NCBI GenBank assembly: GCA_030149165.1
Contig: JASBRY010000011.1
Location: 62,001 to 126,000 of the forward strand
Reading direction: 5' to 3'
Length of the DNA stretch: 64,000 nt
Source of the DNA: Phycisphaerales bacterium
GTDB lineage: Bacteria > Planctomycetota > Phycisphaerae > Phycisphaerales > UBA1924
Part shown: piece after piece, positions 56,621 through 64,000 of the stretch
Layout: each line of letters starts with the position of its first letter
How positions within the stretch are numbered: the stretch's first letter is position 1
The notes under the pieces: model-generated
Databases searched by the model: none
Told to the model about the DNA's origin: nothing
Seen by the model: the letters and a program-made list of their open reading frames with translations, nothing else
Position numbers and translations under genes: made by a program

Positions 56621-57142
56621 ATGAAGAACTTTAAGAGTGTAGTTTGGTGGGTATACCTATTCGCTTTACACCTCGTAGTGCTCTTTGCCTTGTTGTCAAT
56701 CCCAGAAATTCGCAAGCGTTTTCAAGCAGAAAGACAACTTCCGGGATCACAAATCCGAAGTGAGCACGATGAGTATCCGGACGGAGGATGGGTTCGTGTT
56801 TTTACAATGGACAATCGCGATCCAGTTATGGCGATTGTTGATGATGACGGTTGGGTTAATCATCTCTTTGTTCAACCGCCGGACACTCGATATGTTTGGT
56901 CTTGGGATCGAACCCGAGATACTACATGGACATTAATGATCGCCGAATATGATTCTGTTGAGAACGCACAGCATCATTTCGATGCGATTGCTTCACGAGT
57001 TGTTATGGATGGATATCCATATAACAACTTGGATGGATTCATTGATCGCGAGATGATAATTGAGGACAATACAAAGATGTATTTCAGTATCTCACCCCCA
57101 GATCGATCGCTGGATCACGAATCACCAGTTCAAGACCCATGA
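56621..57142 (+). CDS. Small single-pass membrane protein of unknown function
   Basis: A protein of 173 residues: one N-terminal hydrophobic helix (VVWWVYLFALHLVVLFALLS) and a soluble part rich in Trp, Asp and Tyr (RYVWSWDRTRDTTWTLMIAEYD) without a recognised domain. Codon use is much more AT-rich than in either neighbour, although it is only six bases behind fcl and overlaps the acetyltransferase start by four. This suggests a recently inserted or fast-changing gene. Confidence 0.7.
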   Translation: MKNFKSVVWWVYLFALHLVVLFALLSIPEIRKRFQAERQLPGSQIRSEHDEYPDGGWVRVFTMDNRDPVMAIVDDDGWVNHLFVQPPDTRYVWSWDRTRDTTWTLMIAEYDSVENAQHHFDAIASRVVMDGYPYNNLDGFIDREMIIEDNTKMYFSISPPDRSLDHESPVQDP

Positions 57143-57594
57143 AAATCACCCCCTACACCCAATCCACCCTCCCCGCCTGGGACACCATGCGCAGCGCCCT
57201 CTTCCACGACGAGGACCCCAAACTCCTCCAAGAAGAGTCCCGCCAAATCCTCACCCAAGGCACACTCAAATCCCAACCATTCCAATGCCTCCTCGCATTC
57301 GACAGTGATGACAACCCGATCGGATTCATCGAGCTCACCATCCGCTCCTCCGCCGAGGAATGCATGACCTCGCCCGTCCTCTACATCGAGGGGTGGTATG
57401 TCGATCCCGCGCATCAAGGCCAAGGCGTCGGACGCGCCCTCATGAGCGCCGCCTTCGACTGGGGACGCGAGCATAACTGCAAAGAAGCCGCCTCCGACGC
57501 GCGTCCAGACAACCAGCAGTCCATCAGCGCCCACCACGCGCTGGGATTCGAGGACGCCGGGATCATGCACTGCTTCCGCACTTCCATCGAGTAA
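57139..57594 (+). CDS. GNAT acetyltransferase resembling aminoglycoside 6'-N-acetyltransferases
   Basis: A protein of 151 residues with the GNAT fold. CMTSPVLYIEGWYVDPAHQG, QGVGRALMSAAFDW and the terminal ISAHHALGFEDAGIMHCF follow AAC(6')-I enzymes closely, including the EGWYV acceptor-site region and the Q-G-V-G acetyl-CoA loop. Family members acetylate the 6'-amino group of aminoglycosides. Whether this one does, or acts on an endogenous amino sugar, cannot be told; its place at the end of a nucleotide-sugar stretch makes an amino-sugar substrate possible. Start overlaps the upstream stop (ATGA). Confidence 0.8.
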   Translation: MKITPYTQSTLPAWDTMRSALFHDEDPKLLQEESRQILTQGTLKSQPFQCLLAFDSDDNPIGFIELTIRSSAEECMTSPVLYIEGWYVDPAHQGQGVGRALMSAAFDWGREHNCKEAASDARPDNQQSISAHHALGFEDAGIMHCFRTSIE

Positions 57595-57703
57595 ACGCCC
57601 TTCAAAGCACATCTCCGATAATCCATCATCCCGATAAACCCACCCCCAAATCCCGCCGATCCCTGTTCCTGAACCCGAACCCAATAACGGAAAAGGAACA
57701 GAC

Positions 57704-59053
57704 ATGACCAGCCAGCTTCACACAGCCATCACCGCCGCCCTTCTTATCGGCCTCTCCTCAACCACCTCCGCGACCACCGCGCCAGAGTCCGCACCAGACT
57801 CGACAACCACCACCTACGAATCCACCGACCAGTTCACCCAAGAGCAAACCATCTCCACCCAGATGATGGCCATCAACGACGCCGTCGAAGCCACCAAATC
57901 AGACCCTTCCGCGATGTGCTTCGTCGTCGTCCTCCCAGAAAACTACGAGCAAGCCCGCGCGATCCGTGACCAGTGGACTTCAGCACGCAGCAACTTCAAC
58001 CAGACCAACCACCCCGTCTTCTTCGTGCGCGGAGAAGACGCGCAGTTCGTCATGGAGAACGCGTTCATCCAGTCCGCCCCCGCAACCATCGCGTTCCGCA
58101 ATGGTCGTCCCTACCACTCGCGCACCGGAACCTTCACCGAGAAAAACCTCCACGCGTTCATCGCCCTCGCGTTCGATCAGTCCGCGCCGCTCACCAACGC
58201 GCCGGATCAAACCAAGTACCTCTTCGAGTCCATGTCGCAGCTCGCGTTCAATGATCAGGACGCACCCGCCGCCCAAGGCGCCTGCCAGATCATGCTCAAC
58301 CTCCACGCGCTCATCGCAGGCCCATACGTCTCCACCTTCTCTAAGTCCGACCTCCAGGACATGACCGATCTCTACAACCAGACCAACATGACCCTCGCGT
58401 CGCTCGACCTCGAAGATCAATCCGTGATCGATCAGATCAACCACACCTCATCCATCGCGATGAAGACCTGGAACAAACGCACCAACTCCACCTTCGGGAT
58501 CGGGATCTGGTTCGACCTCGCGCTCACCACCGGAAACGAAGCAGACATCCTCGCATGGATCGACGAAGGACTCGCGAGCCCATCGAACGCCAAGCGCGTC
58601 GAGCAATCGCTCGCCGACTTCGGACAACCACTCGCCCAGCTCCTCATCGCCAACAACCGCTACGAAGAGCTCGCGATGACCATCACCTCACCAACACAGA
58701 TCCAGGAACAGTTCGAAAACGCATCAGTCCTCGCCGACGAGATCGCCGCTATTGACTCATCGAACTCCGAATCACTCCAGCACCTCATGAACTCCGCGAC
58801 CGAGCAAGCCGCCGCCTACCACGCCGCGCTCCTCCTCGCCGGCCGTGACTCACAAGCTTGGGAAGTCGCGCAGCTCACCGAAGACTTCGCCGGCCCAGAA
58901 GCCGCGTCCGCCGCGATCTGCGCCGCCGCGATCAACGCCGGATCACTCCAGGACCGCCACGCGTTCCTCATCAAGAACCTCGACCAAGCGCAGCACGCAT
59001 CGCTCATCCAAGCGATGAACACCAGCTTCGCCGTCGTCCCAACCGACGACTGA
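57704..59053 (+). CDS. Secreted protein with a thioredoxin-like N-terminal domain
   Basis: A protein of 449 residues with a signal peptide (TAALLIGLSSTTSATTA). Residues about 45-165 have thioredoxin-like order (AMCFVVVLPENYEQARAI, HPVFFVRGEDAQF, APATIAFRNGRPYHSRTG) but lack a CxxC pair, so no redox role is expected. The rest is helical, with repeat-like segments as in TPR proteins. Function unknown. AGGA lies six bases from the start. A terminator follows at 59074. Confidence 0.65.
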   Translation: MTSQLHTAITAALLIGLSSTTSATTAPESAPDSTTTTYESTDQFTQEQTISTQMMAINDAVEATKSDPSAMCFVVVLPENYEQARAIRDQWTSARSNFNQTNHPVFFVRGEDAQFVMENAFIQSAPATIAFRNGRPYHSRTGTFTEKNLHAFIALAFDQSAPLTNAPDQTKYLFESMSQLAFNDQDAPAAQGACQIMLNLHALIAGPYVSTFSKSDLQDMTDLYNQTNMTLASLDLEDQSVIDQINHTSSIAMKTWNKRTNSTFGIGIWFDLALTTGNEADILAWIDEGLASPSNAKRVEQSLADFGQPLAQLLIANNRYEELAMTITSPTQIQEQFENASVLADEIAAIDSSNSESLQHLMNSATEQAAAYHAALLLAGRDSQAWEVAQLTEDFAGPEAASAAICAAAINAGSLQDRHAFLIKNLDQAQHASLIQAMNTSFAVVPTDD

Positions 59054-59073
59054 TCCCATACCCAACCACACCC

Positions 59074-59102
59074 TCAAAGCACGGCGATTGTCGTGCTTTT
59101 TC
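59074..59102 (+). terminator. Rho-independent terminator
   Basis: AAAGCACG (59076-59083) pairs with CGTGCTTT (59092-59099) and runs into TTTTT, 20 bases after the stop of the thioredoxin-like protein gene. Confidence 0.85.
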
Positions 59103-59247
59103 ATGCGCCAACCCCACAATTCTCGTCTCACCGAACCCAAAACACCCAACCGATGATAATTACAGACAAAATGATCTCAATTTGCTAGCAGTCCCATAAT
59201 TCCGTGTCACCTTTGAATGTGAAGTCAACAACAAAGGAGTGGGACAC

Positions 59248-59916
59248 ATGAACACACACACCATCATCACCGCAAGCGCACTCACCATCGCCGCCGCTGC
59301 CCAAGCCGGACTCACCACCGGAATGGACGCCGAGACCGAGTTCCAGCAACTCCACATGGACCTCGGCGGAAACTACATCGACTTCGAATCCGTCTCAGGA
59401 GGAACCAACCTCCTCCCAGGATCCGATCCCTTCGGCGCCGGCGCACGCTTCGCATCCGTCATCCAAACCAATGGCACACCGTTCGGACCCGAGCATGTCG
59501 AAGTCTCCAACAGACACCGATTCGCCGAGTTCGGAAACACCATCGTCGGTTCGCCCTGCGGCGGATGCACCGACGACGGACGCGTCGGATACCAAATCGA
59601 GTTCGATGAACTCCAAGGACGCGCCGCAATCCGTCGTGTCTGGAACACCGGTGCCCTGACCAGCTTCTACAACGCCGCCGGAGAACTCCTCGCGACACAC
59701 CAGAACACCACCAGCGCCGAGTTCGTCGGATACATCGCCGACTCCGAAGACCAATCCACTTGGGTCGCCCGCATCCTCATCGACGGCCTCTCAATCGACG
59801 GCACACGACAAGTCGGATACTCCGACGACCTCTACTTCGGAACACAAATCCCATCTCCATCAACACTCTCAGCGTTGATGCTCGCCGGATTCGCAACCAA
59901 ACGACGCCGCAAGTAA
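59248..59916 (+). CDS. Secreted protein with a PEP-CTERM-like sorting tail
   Basis: A protein of 222 residues with a signal peptide ([16 protein letters not shown]), a beta-rich domain with a Cys pair ([11 protein letters not shown]), and a C terminus [17 protein letters not shown] followed by KRRRK. The tail has the layout of a PEP-CTERM signal with PSPS in place of PEP. AAAGGAG lies eight bases before the ATG at 59248, which is preferred over 59239. It is flanked by terminators, so it is probably monocistronic. Function unknown. Confidence 0.78.
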   Translation: MNTHTIITASALTIAAAAQAGLTTGMDAETEFQQLHMDLGGNYIDFESVSGGTNLLPGSDPFGAGARFASVIQTNGTPFGPEHVEVSNRHRFAEFGNTIVGSPCGGCTDDGRVGYQIEFDELQGRAAIRRVWNTGALTSFYNAAGELLATHQNTTSAEFVGYIADSEDQSTWVARILIDGLSIDGTRQVGYSDDLYFGTQIPSPSTLSALMLAGFATKRRRK

Positions 59917-59947
59917 TCAATCAACAACACACCCAGCGAACCATAAT

Positions 59948-59975
59948 AACCCGGCCCAAACGCCGGGTTTTCTTT
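59948..59975 (+). terminator. Rho-independent terminator
   Basis: AACCCGGC (59948-59955) pairs with GCCGGGTT (59962-59969), followed by TTCTTT, about 30 bases after the PEP-CTERM-like gene. Confidence 0.85.
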
Positions 59976-60082
59976 ACAGAACCAAAACAACACCGCACCC
60001 CCGAACCACCATTTCATTCTTGCATGGAGCCCCAAATTCTGCGACAATACGCCTCGATTCATCCACTCGAGAGGGACCATAC

Positions 60083-62257
60083 ATGCACCGCACCGCACTC
60101 ACCGCCGCACTGCTCGCCACCACCACCGTGATGACAACACCCGCCATCGCGCAGTCTTCCACCACCTTCACCTATCAAGGTGAACTCTCCGAATCCGGAT
60201 CTCCCGCGCAAGGCATGTACGAGTTCCAAGTAAGGCTCCTCGATTCCATCGGCAACCAGATCGGTACCACCCAAACACCCGTCGCTGAAGTCGTCGATGG
60301 ACGCTTCACCATCAACCTCGACTTCGGCGCCGGCGCCTTCACCGCCGACTACCGCGAGATCGAGATCTCCGTGCAATCAGTCATGGCCGGAGGAGGATTC
60401 ACCACCCTCTCCCCAAACCAACCACTCACCTCTACACCAGTCGCGCAGTTCGCGCTCGCCGGCAACGAAGGACCACAAGGACCAACCGGACCAGAAGGAC
60501 CCGAAGGCCCACAAGGACCGCAAGGCGCCCAAGGACCACAAGGCATCCAAGGCGAGCAAGGACCGATCGGTCCAGAAGGTCCCGAAGGACCACAAGGAGA
60601 TCCCGGCACAACAAGTTGGCTCGGACTCGCAGACATCCCCGCAGGATTCGCCGACGGCATCGACAACGACACCAACACCACATACAACGCAGGAACGGGA
60701 CTCGCCCTCAACGGCACCATCTTCTCCATCCCACCCAACTCACTCAGCGCATCACTGATCGCTGCCAACTCCATTGGCGCATCCGAACTCGCCGACAACT
60801 CGGTCGCGTCTGCGAACATCATCGACGGCCAGGTCACTGGTACCGACATAGCCTCCAACGCCATCACCAACGCCAAGATGGCCGACAACTCAGTAGGCTC
60901 CAACGAGATCATCACAAACTCCGTCACTGCATTCGACCTCGCGACCGACGCCCAAAGCATGATAAAAGTCTCAGGAGGCATCCTCAACGCCTCGACAGGA
61001 CGCCTCGTCACCGAAGGTTCCACCATCGACGACAAACTCGCCATTATCTTTGGCACAGACTCCGCCGCTACTGGTGGCGGACACCTCCGCATCGGTTTCC
61101 TCGGCGGAACCAACCTCTCCTTCGATGACAACGAGATCATGGCACGCAACAACGGCTCTGCCTCCACCCTCACCCTCAACGCCGACGGCGGAAACATGAT
61201 CCTCGGAAACACCACGGATGATGGATTCGTAGCAATCGGACTCAACAACCCCTCCGACCGATTCCACATCAACACCGCCGCAGGACAGTCCGCACTCCGA
61301 ATCCAACAAGACGGCCAAACCCGCATGCGCATCAACGCCAACGGAGGAATCTCCCTCGGCGCCAACAACACCACCGTCGCCGACTCCAATGTCTACATAC
61401 CACAATCACTCGGGATCAACGATTCGACACCCAATAACCAACTCCACATCGCGGCGCTCTCAGCAACGAATCACGGTCTCTTGCTCACCAACGGGTCCAT
61501 CAACACACTCGTATCCCCATCCGAGCTCAACGCGAACCTTGGCTATTCGATCAACTCCGGCGACACAATCAACATGGACGCTGTCTCTGATCTGTCGATC
61601 GACTCTGGCGCCAAAACCACGATCGGTGGCGATATCGAGATCGAACTCAACGGCGGAAATGTCATTGATATCAACGCAAATGTCAGTCTAGATATCGATG
61701 CCGGCGCCCGGATCGATCTCCTCGCCGGCCAAGATGTGGATATCGATGGCTCAGTCGTCACCGTGGAAGGCACACGATTTGAAGGGAGCAACATCAGCGT
61801 CGGGACGACATCCACATCATTCATGCTGACCGTAAACGGCTCAGCAGGAAAACCCGGAGGTGGACTCTGGTCCGTCTTCTCCGACGCGCGACTGAAAACA
61901 AACATCCACACCATGACCGGCTCCCTCGACACCCTCGACGCCCTCCGCCCCGTCACCTTCAACTACAATGACAAAAACCACTTCTCTTACGCTCCAGGAA
62001 CCATCCCAGGATTCCTCGCGCAAGAAGTCCAGCGAGTCATCCCCCAATGGGTCGAGCAATCCGAAGACGGCTACCTCTACCTCAACCCCGTCGGATACGA
62101 AGCGATGGTCGTCGATGCGCTGCAAGAACTCCGCGCCGAAAAAGACGCACAGATATCGGAACTCGTACGAGAGCTCAACGCGCAGCAATCCGAAAACGAC
62201 GCCCTGCGTGCCCGGCTCGAACGAGTTGAGCGTGCAATCCTGCTCCTTACGCAGTAA
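60083..62257 (+). CDS. Secreted fibre protein: YQG domain, collagen-like repeats, beta-helix and S74 autochaperone
   Basis: A protein of 724 residues. Order: signal peptide (1-23); YQG beta domain (about 25-125); about 16 Gly-X-Y triplets (about 128-175); Asn/Ser/Ala repeats such as [18 protein letters not shown] (about 195-290); beta-helix-like strands (to about 590); an S74 intramolecular chaperone domain starting at Ser600 (SDARLKTNI), with Lys605 five residues on, as in tailspike autoproteases; a coiled coil (about 690-724). Expected behaviour is trimerisation and self-cleavage before Ser600. GAGAGGGA precedes the ATG at 60083; a frame extends upstream without a signal peptide. No phage genes are nearby. 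Confidence 0.85.
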   Translation: MHRTALTAALLATTTVMTTPAIAQSSTTFTYQGELSESGSPAQGMYEFQVRLLDSIGNQIGTTQTPVAEVVDGRFTINLDFGAGAFTADYREIEISVQSVMAGGGFTTLSPNQPLTSTPVAQFALAGNEGPQGPTGPEGPEGPQGPQGAQGPQGIQGEQGPIGPEGPEGPQGDPGTTSWLGLADIPAGFADGIDNDTNTTYNAGTGLALNGTIFSIPPNSLSASLIAANSIGASELADNSVASANIIDGQVTGTDIASNAITNAKMADNSVGSNEIITNSVTAFDLATDAQSMIKVSGGILNASTGRLVTEGSTIDDKLAIIFGTDSAATGGGHLRIGFLGGTNLSFDDNEIMARNNGSASTLTLNADGGNMILGNTTDDGFVAIGLNNPSDRFHINTAAGQSALRIQQDGQTRMRINANGGISLGANNTTVADSNVYIPQSLGINDSTPNNQLHIAALSATNHGLLLTNGSINTLVSPSELNANLGYSINSGDTINMDAVSDLSIDSGAKTTIGGDIEIELNGGNVIDINANVSLDIDAGARIDLLAGQDVDIDGSVVTVEGTRFEGSNISVGTTSTSFMLTVNGSAGKPGGGLWSVFSDARLKTNIHTMTGSLDTLDALRPVTFNYNDKNHFSYAPGTIPGFLAQEVQRVIPQWVEQSEDGYLYLNPVGYEAMVVDALQELRAEKDAQISELVRELNAQQSENDALRARLERVERAILLLTQ
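60463..60612 (+). repeat. Collagen-like Gly-X-Y coding repeat
   Basis: The DNA repeats imperfect 9-base units around GGACCACAA, encoding [19 protein letters not shown] and similar. About 16 triplets in a row, rich in Pro-Glu and Pro-Gln, could form a triple helix and hence a trimer, in keeping with the trimeric S74 chaperone at the C terminus. Confidence 0.9.
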
Positions 62258-62347
62258 AGTGATTCGCAATCCACACACAACACACCGCTTTTCGCTTGTG
62301 TGTGATCCATCCATTCTGGTAGGATCTCTCCAACAGAGGAGAGACCC

Positions 62348-63709
62348 ATGAACACGATCCGTGTCCCGATCGCGATCATCATCACGATCTTCGCGCTATT
62401 GACGATTTCCGCACGCGCCCAGACAGGCACACCCGCATCCAACGCCTTCACATTCCAAGGCGAACTCAACTTCAACAACATGCCCGTGAACATCGACCTG
62501 CAGGTCAGCTTCCGCCTCTTCGCAAACCCCACAGGCAACGGCATCAACGATGTCGTCTCTCCCGAAATCATCCGCACCGTTCACTTTGACAACCGAGGAC
62601 GATTCGGAGTCCTCCTCGACTTCGGAGACACCTACAACGGCTACCAAATCTTCAACGGCGACGAACGCTACATGCAGATCACCCTCCTCGACCCTCCCGG
62701 CGGACTCGAAGAAGACATCCCGCTCTCGCCCCGCGCCAAACTCGCCGCATCACCCATGGCCGCCTACGCCCTCAACGCGCGTATCCCAACATTCTCAGAA
62801 ATCTCCGAAGGCACACTCGAAAGCACAGACGCATTGGGTAGTCTTGCGCTCAACACCCTCGACGACGATCTCGGACTCACCATCCGACCAAACGGAGGCG
62901 TAGGCACACTCTTCACCTACTCAGGTATCCAAGCAAGCAACCCCTTCGCGTTCAGCTCAACCCAGGGACCGCTCTCCTTCCAGACCGACACAGACGACCT
63001 GACACTCACAAGCGCGACAGGCAACATCAAACTCAACGCGCCGATAGGCGATCTCGCGCTCATCGCCGATGAAGAATTCTCACTCACAACCACCACCAAC
63101 GGCTCAATGAGCATTGACTCCAACGGAATCCAGCTCCAGTCATCAAACCTCGACCTCAGCGCAAGCGCATCGTTTGATATCGCCAGTTCCGCCGTGCTCT
63201 CGATCAGCTCCGCAGGAATACTCAATCTCACCGGCGGACTCATTACGATCAATGGGAACTCGTTCAATGGTGCGCAAATCATTCTCAGCCAGGACCTCCT
63301 TGCGACCTCCAATGCCTTCAAACCCGGCGGAGGCCCATGGGCCGTGCTCTCCGACAAGAGACAGAAGAAAAACATCACCCCGCTCCAAGGATCACTGCAA
63401 ACACTCCTCGCGCTCCAACCAATCACCTACGAGTACACCGACCCAAAGAACCCGATGTTCCTCCCAGGAATCCAAGCAGGATTCGTCGCACAGCAAGTCC
63501 GTCAAATCCTCCCGAACTGGGTCGACGAATCCACAGACGGCACACTCCTCCTCACCCCACGCGGATTCGAAGCGATGGTCGTCGACGCACTCCAGGAACT
63601 CCGAGCCGATAAAGACTCACAGATCCAGCAACTCCAACAAGAGAATGCGGCGCTCCGCGCTCGACTCGACCGCATCGAACAGCATCTCATGAGTCAGCCG
63701 AGCAACTGA
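62348..63709 (+). CDS. Secreted fibre protein: YQG-like domain, beta-helix and S74 autochaperone
   Basis: A protein of 453 residues, a shorter relative of its upstream neighbour. It has a signal peptide (VPIAIIITIFALLTISARA), the FTFQGELNF module (about 34-140), a beta-helix-like stretch with repeats such as TLTSATGNIKLNAPIGDLAL (about 200-320), and an S74 domain beginning at Ser335 (SDKRQKKNI) with Lys340. A coiled-coil tail (QQLQQENAALRARLDRIEQHL region) ends the protein. It lacks collagen-like triplets. GAGGAGAG lies just upstream of the ATG. Probably a trimeric surface fibre that cleaves off its chaperone. Confidence 0.84.
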   Translation: MNTIRVPIAIIITIFALLTISARAQTGTPASNAFTFQGELNFNNMPVNIDLQVSFRLFANPTGNGINDVVSPEIIRTVHFDNRGRFGVLLDFGDTYNGYQIFNGDERYMQITLLDPPGGLEEDIPLSPRAKLAASPMAAYALNARIPTFSEISEGTLESTDALGSLALNTLDDDLGLTIRPNGGVGTLFTYSGIQASNPFAFSSTQGPLSFQTDTDDLTLTSATGNIKLNAPIGDLALIADEEFSLTTTTNGSMSIDSNGIQLQSSNLDLSASASFDIASSAVLSISSAGILNLTGGLITINGNSFNGAQIILSQDLLATSNAFKPGGGPWAVLSDKRQKKNITPLQGSLQTLLALQPITYEYTDPKNPMFLPGIQAGFVAQQVRQILPNWVDESTDGTLLLTPRGFEAMVVDALQELRADKDSQIQQLQQENAALRARLDRIEQHLMSQPSN

Positions 63710-63724
63710 CCGCTACGCTTGCGT

Positions 63725-63967
63725 ATGGAACAAGCGCCACAAGACCCAAAGCGCACCCGCTTCTGCGTCAACAACCCCAGAACCCTCGAAGAACGACAGT
63801 TCCTCTTCGATCAGGGGTTCGTCTGCCGCGACTGTCTCTCCAACTGCACGCGCTGCTTCGAGACACGATTCCTCGAGATCAACGACGAGTTCGTCGAAGG
63901 CGAGTCCTACCCCCAAATCCTCAACCAATCAGACCAATCCCAAAAACAACAACCGGCCCCCAAGTAG
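63725..63967 (+). CDS. Small four-cysteine protein, DUF1450/YuzB-like
   Basis: A protein of 80 residues. FCVNNP near the start, FVCRDCLSNCTRCFETRFLEIN and FVEGESYPQIL follow the layout of DUF1450 (YuzB) proteins, a small thioredoxin-like family whose cysteines may hold metal or an iron-sulfur cluster. The C-terminal 15 residues are polar and look disordered. The second ATG (63725) is preferred over 63719. Function unknown. Confidence 0.65.
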   Translation: MEQAPQDPKRTRFCVNNPRTLEERQFLFDQGFVCRDCLSNCTRCFETRFLEINDEFVEGESYPQILNQSDQSQKQQPAPK

Positions 63968-63975
63968 GGGACCGG
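63953..63975 (-). terminator. Possible terminator of a leftward gene beyond the window
   Basis: CCGGCCCC (63953-63960) pairs with GGGGACCGG (63967-63975) with one bulged base. On the minus strand T-rich sequence follows. No minus-strand gene is visible to its right within the window, so the assignment is tentative. Confidence 0.3.
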
Positions 63976-64000
63976 CTGCAAGAGAGATTCTGTCAATCAG

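Noticed and set aside
60463..60612. CRISPR-like or satellite repeat
   Set aside because: The short-period repeat keeps a single reading frame and encodes collagen-like Gly-X-Y triplets; no spacers are present.
60020..63709. Prophage tail-fibre region
   Set aside because: S74 domains suggest phage, but both proteins have Sec signal peptides and there are no capsid, terminase, integrase or lysis genes around them.
1..64000. tRNA, rRNA, insertion sequence or transposase
   Set aside because: Gene-free stretches were read for cloverleaf arms, rRNA segments and terminal inverted repeats with transposase motifs; none was found.

Overview
The window looks like a chromosomal segment of a planctomycete, most likely of the class Phycisphaerae. 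This rests on short C-terminal sorting tails of the PEP-CTERM type ending in RRRR or KRRRK, a very large secreted PQQ-repeat protein, a DUF5117-type metalloprotease, a YqfO-type Nif3 protein and Gly-rich YQG fibre proteins. It is an inference from protein style; no rRNA or tRNA gene was seen. Base composition is moderately GC-rich, with AT-richer patches in polysaccharide genes.

Left part (1-20.5 kb), housekeeping plus motility: tadA, dnaA, a fused YrdC/arginine-phosphatase-like protein followed by rpiB, a 1.4 kilo-residue PQQ-repeat exported protein, two small envelope proteins, a Nif3-family protein and ispE. Then come the anti-sigma-28 factor flgM, a lipoprotein, and a tightly overlapping three-gene operon: a Maf-type glycosyltransferase fused to two degenerate domains, a nonulosonate cytidylyltransferase and a nonulosonate synthase. 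Together these look like a flagellin glycosylation module, possibly under sigma-28 control.

Middle (20.5-32.6 kb): HIT and CBS proteins, a possible small RNA with a strong terminator, then a sulfate cluster. cysD-cysN read leftwards, followed by a GNAT gene and a glycosyltransferase. cysC, a PAP/PAPS phosphatase gene and an SLC13 permease gene read rightwards. The set would import sulfate, make PAPS and recycle PAP; no reductase genes are present. An epimerase, a secreted PEP-CTERM-like protein and an HTH protein of unknown function follow.

Right-middle (32.6-57 kb), surface polysaccharide region: five glycosyltransferases of the GT2/GT4 type, a hexapeptide acetyltransferase, an O-antigen ligase/polymerase, a UbiA-type prenyltransferase opposite a GT-C-like protein, gmd and a GDP-fucose synthase, a pyruvyltransferase and two head-to-head flippases. 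Interspersed are two membrane-anchored EEP proteins (one with a damaged active site) and a large zinc metalloprotease.

Right end (57-64 kb): an AAC(6')-like acetyltransferase, a secreted protein, another PEP-CTERM-like protein, two long secreted fibre proteins ending in phage-tailspike-type S74 autochaperone domains with the Ser-Lys pair intact, and a small four-cysteine protein. A third protein with the same N-terminal module, but without S74, lies at 52.9-54.2 kb.

The most unusual items are the triple-fusion Maf protein with a pseudo-radical-SAM/SPASM tail, the cellular S74 fibre proteins, and the YrdC-YwlE fusion with an eroded YrdC half.
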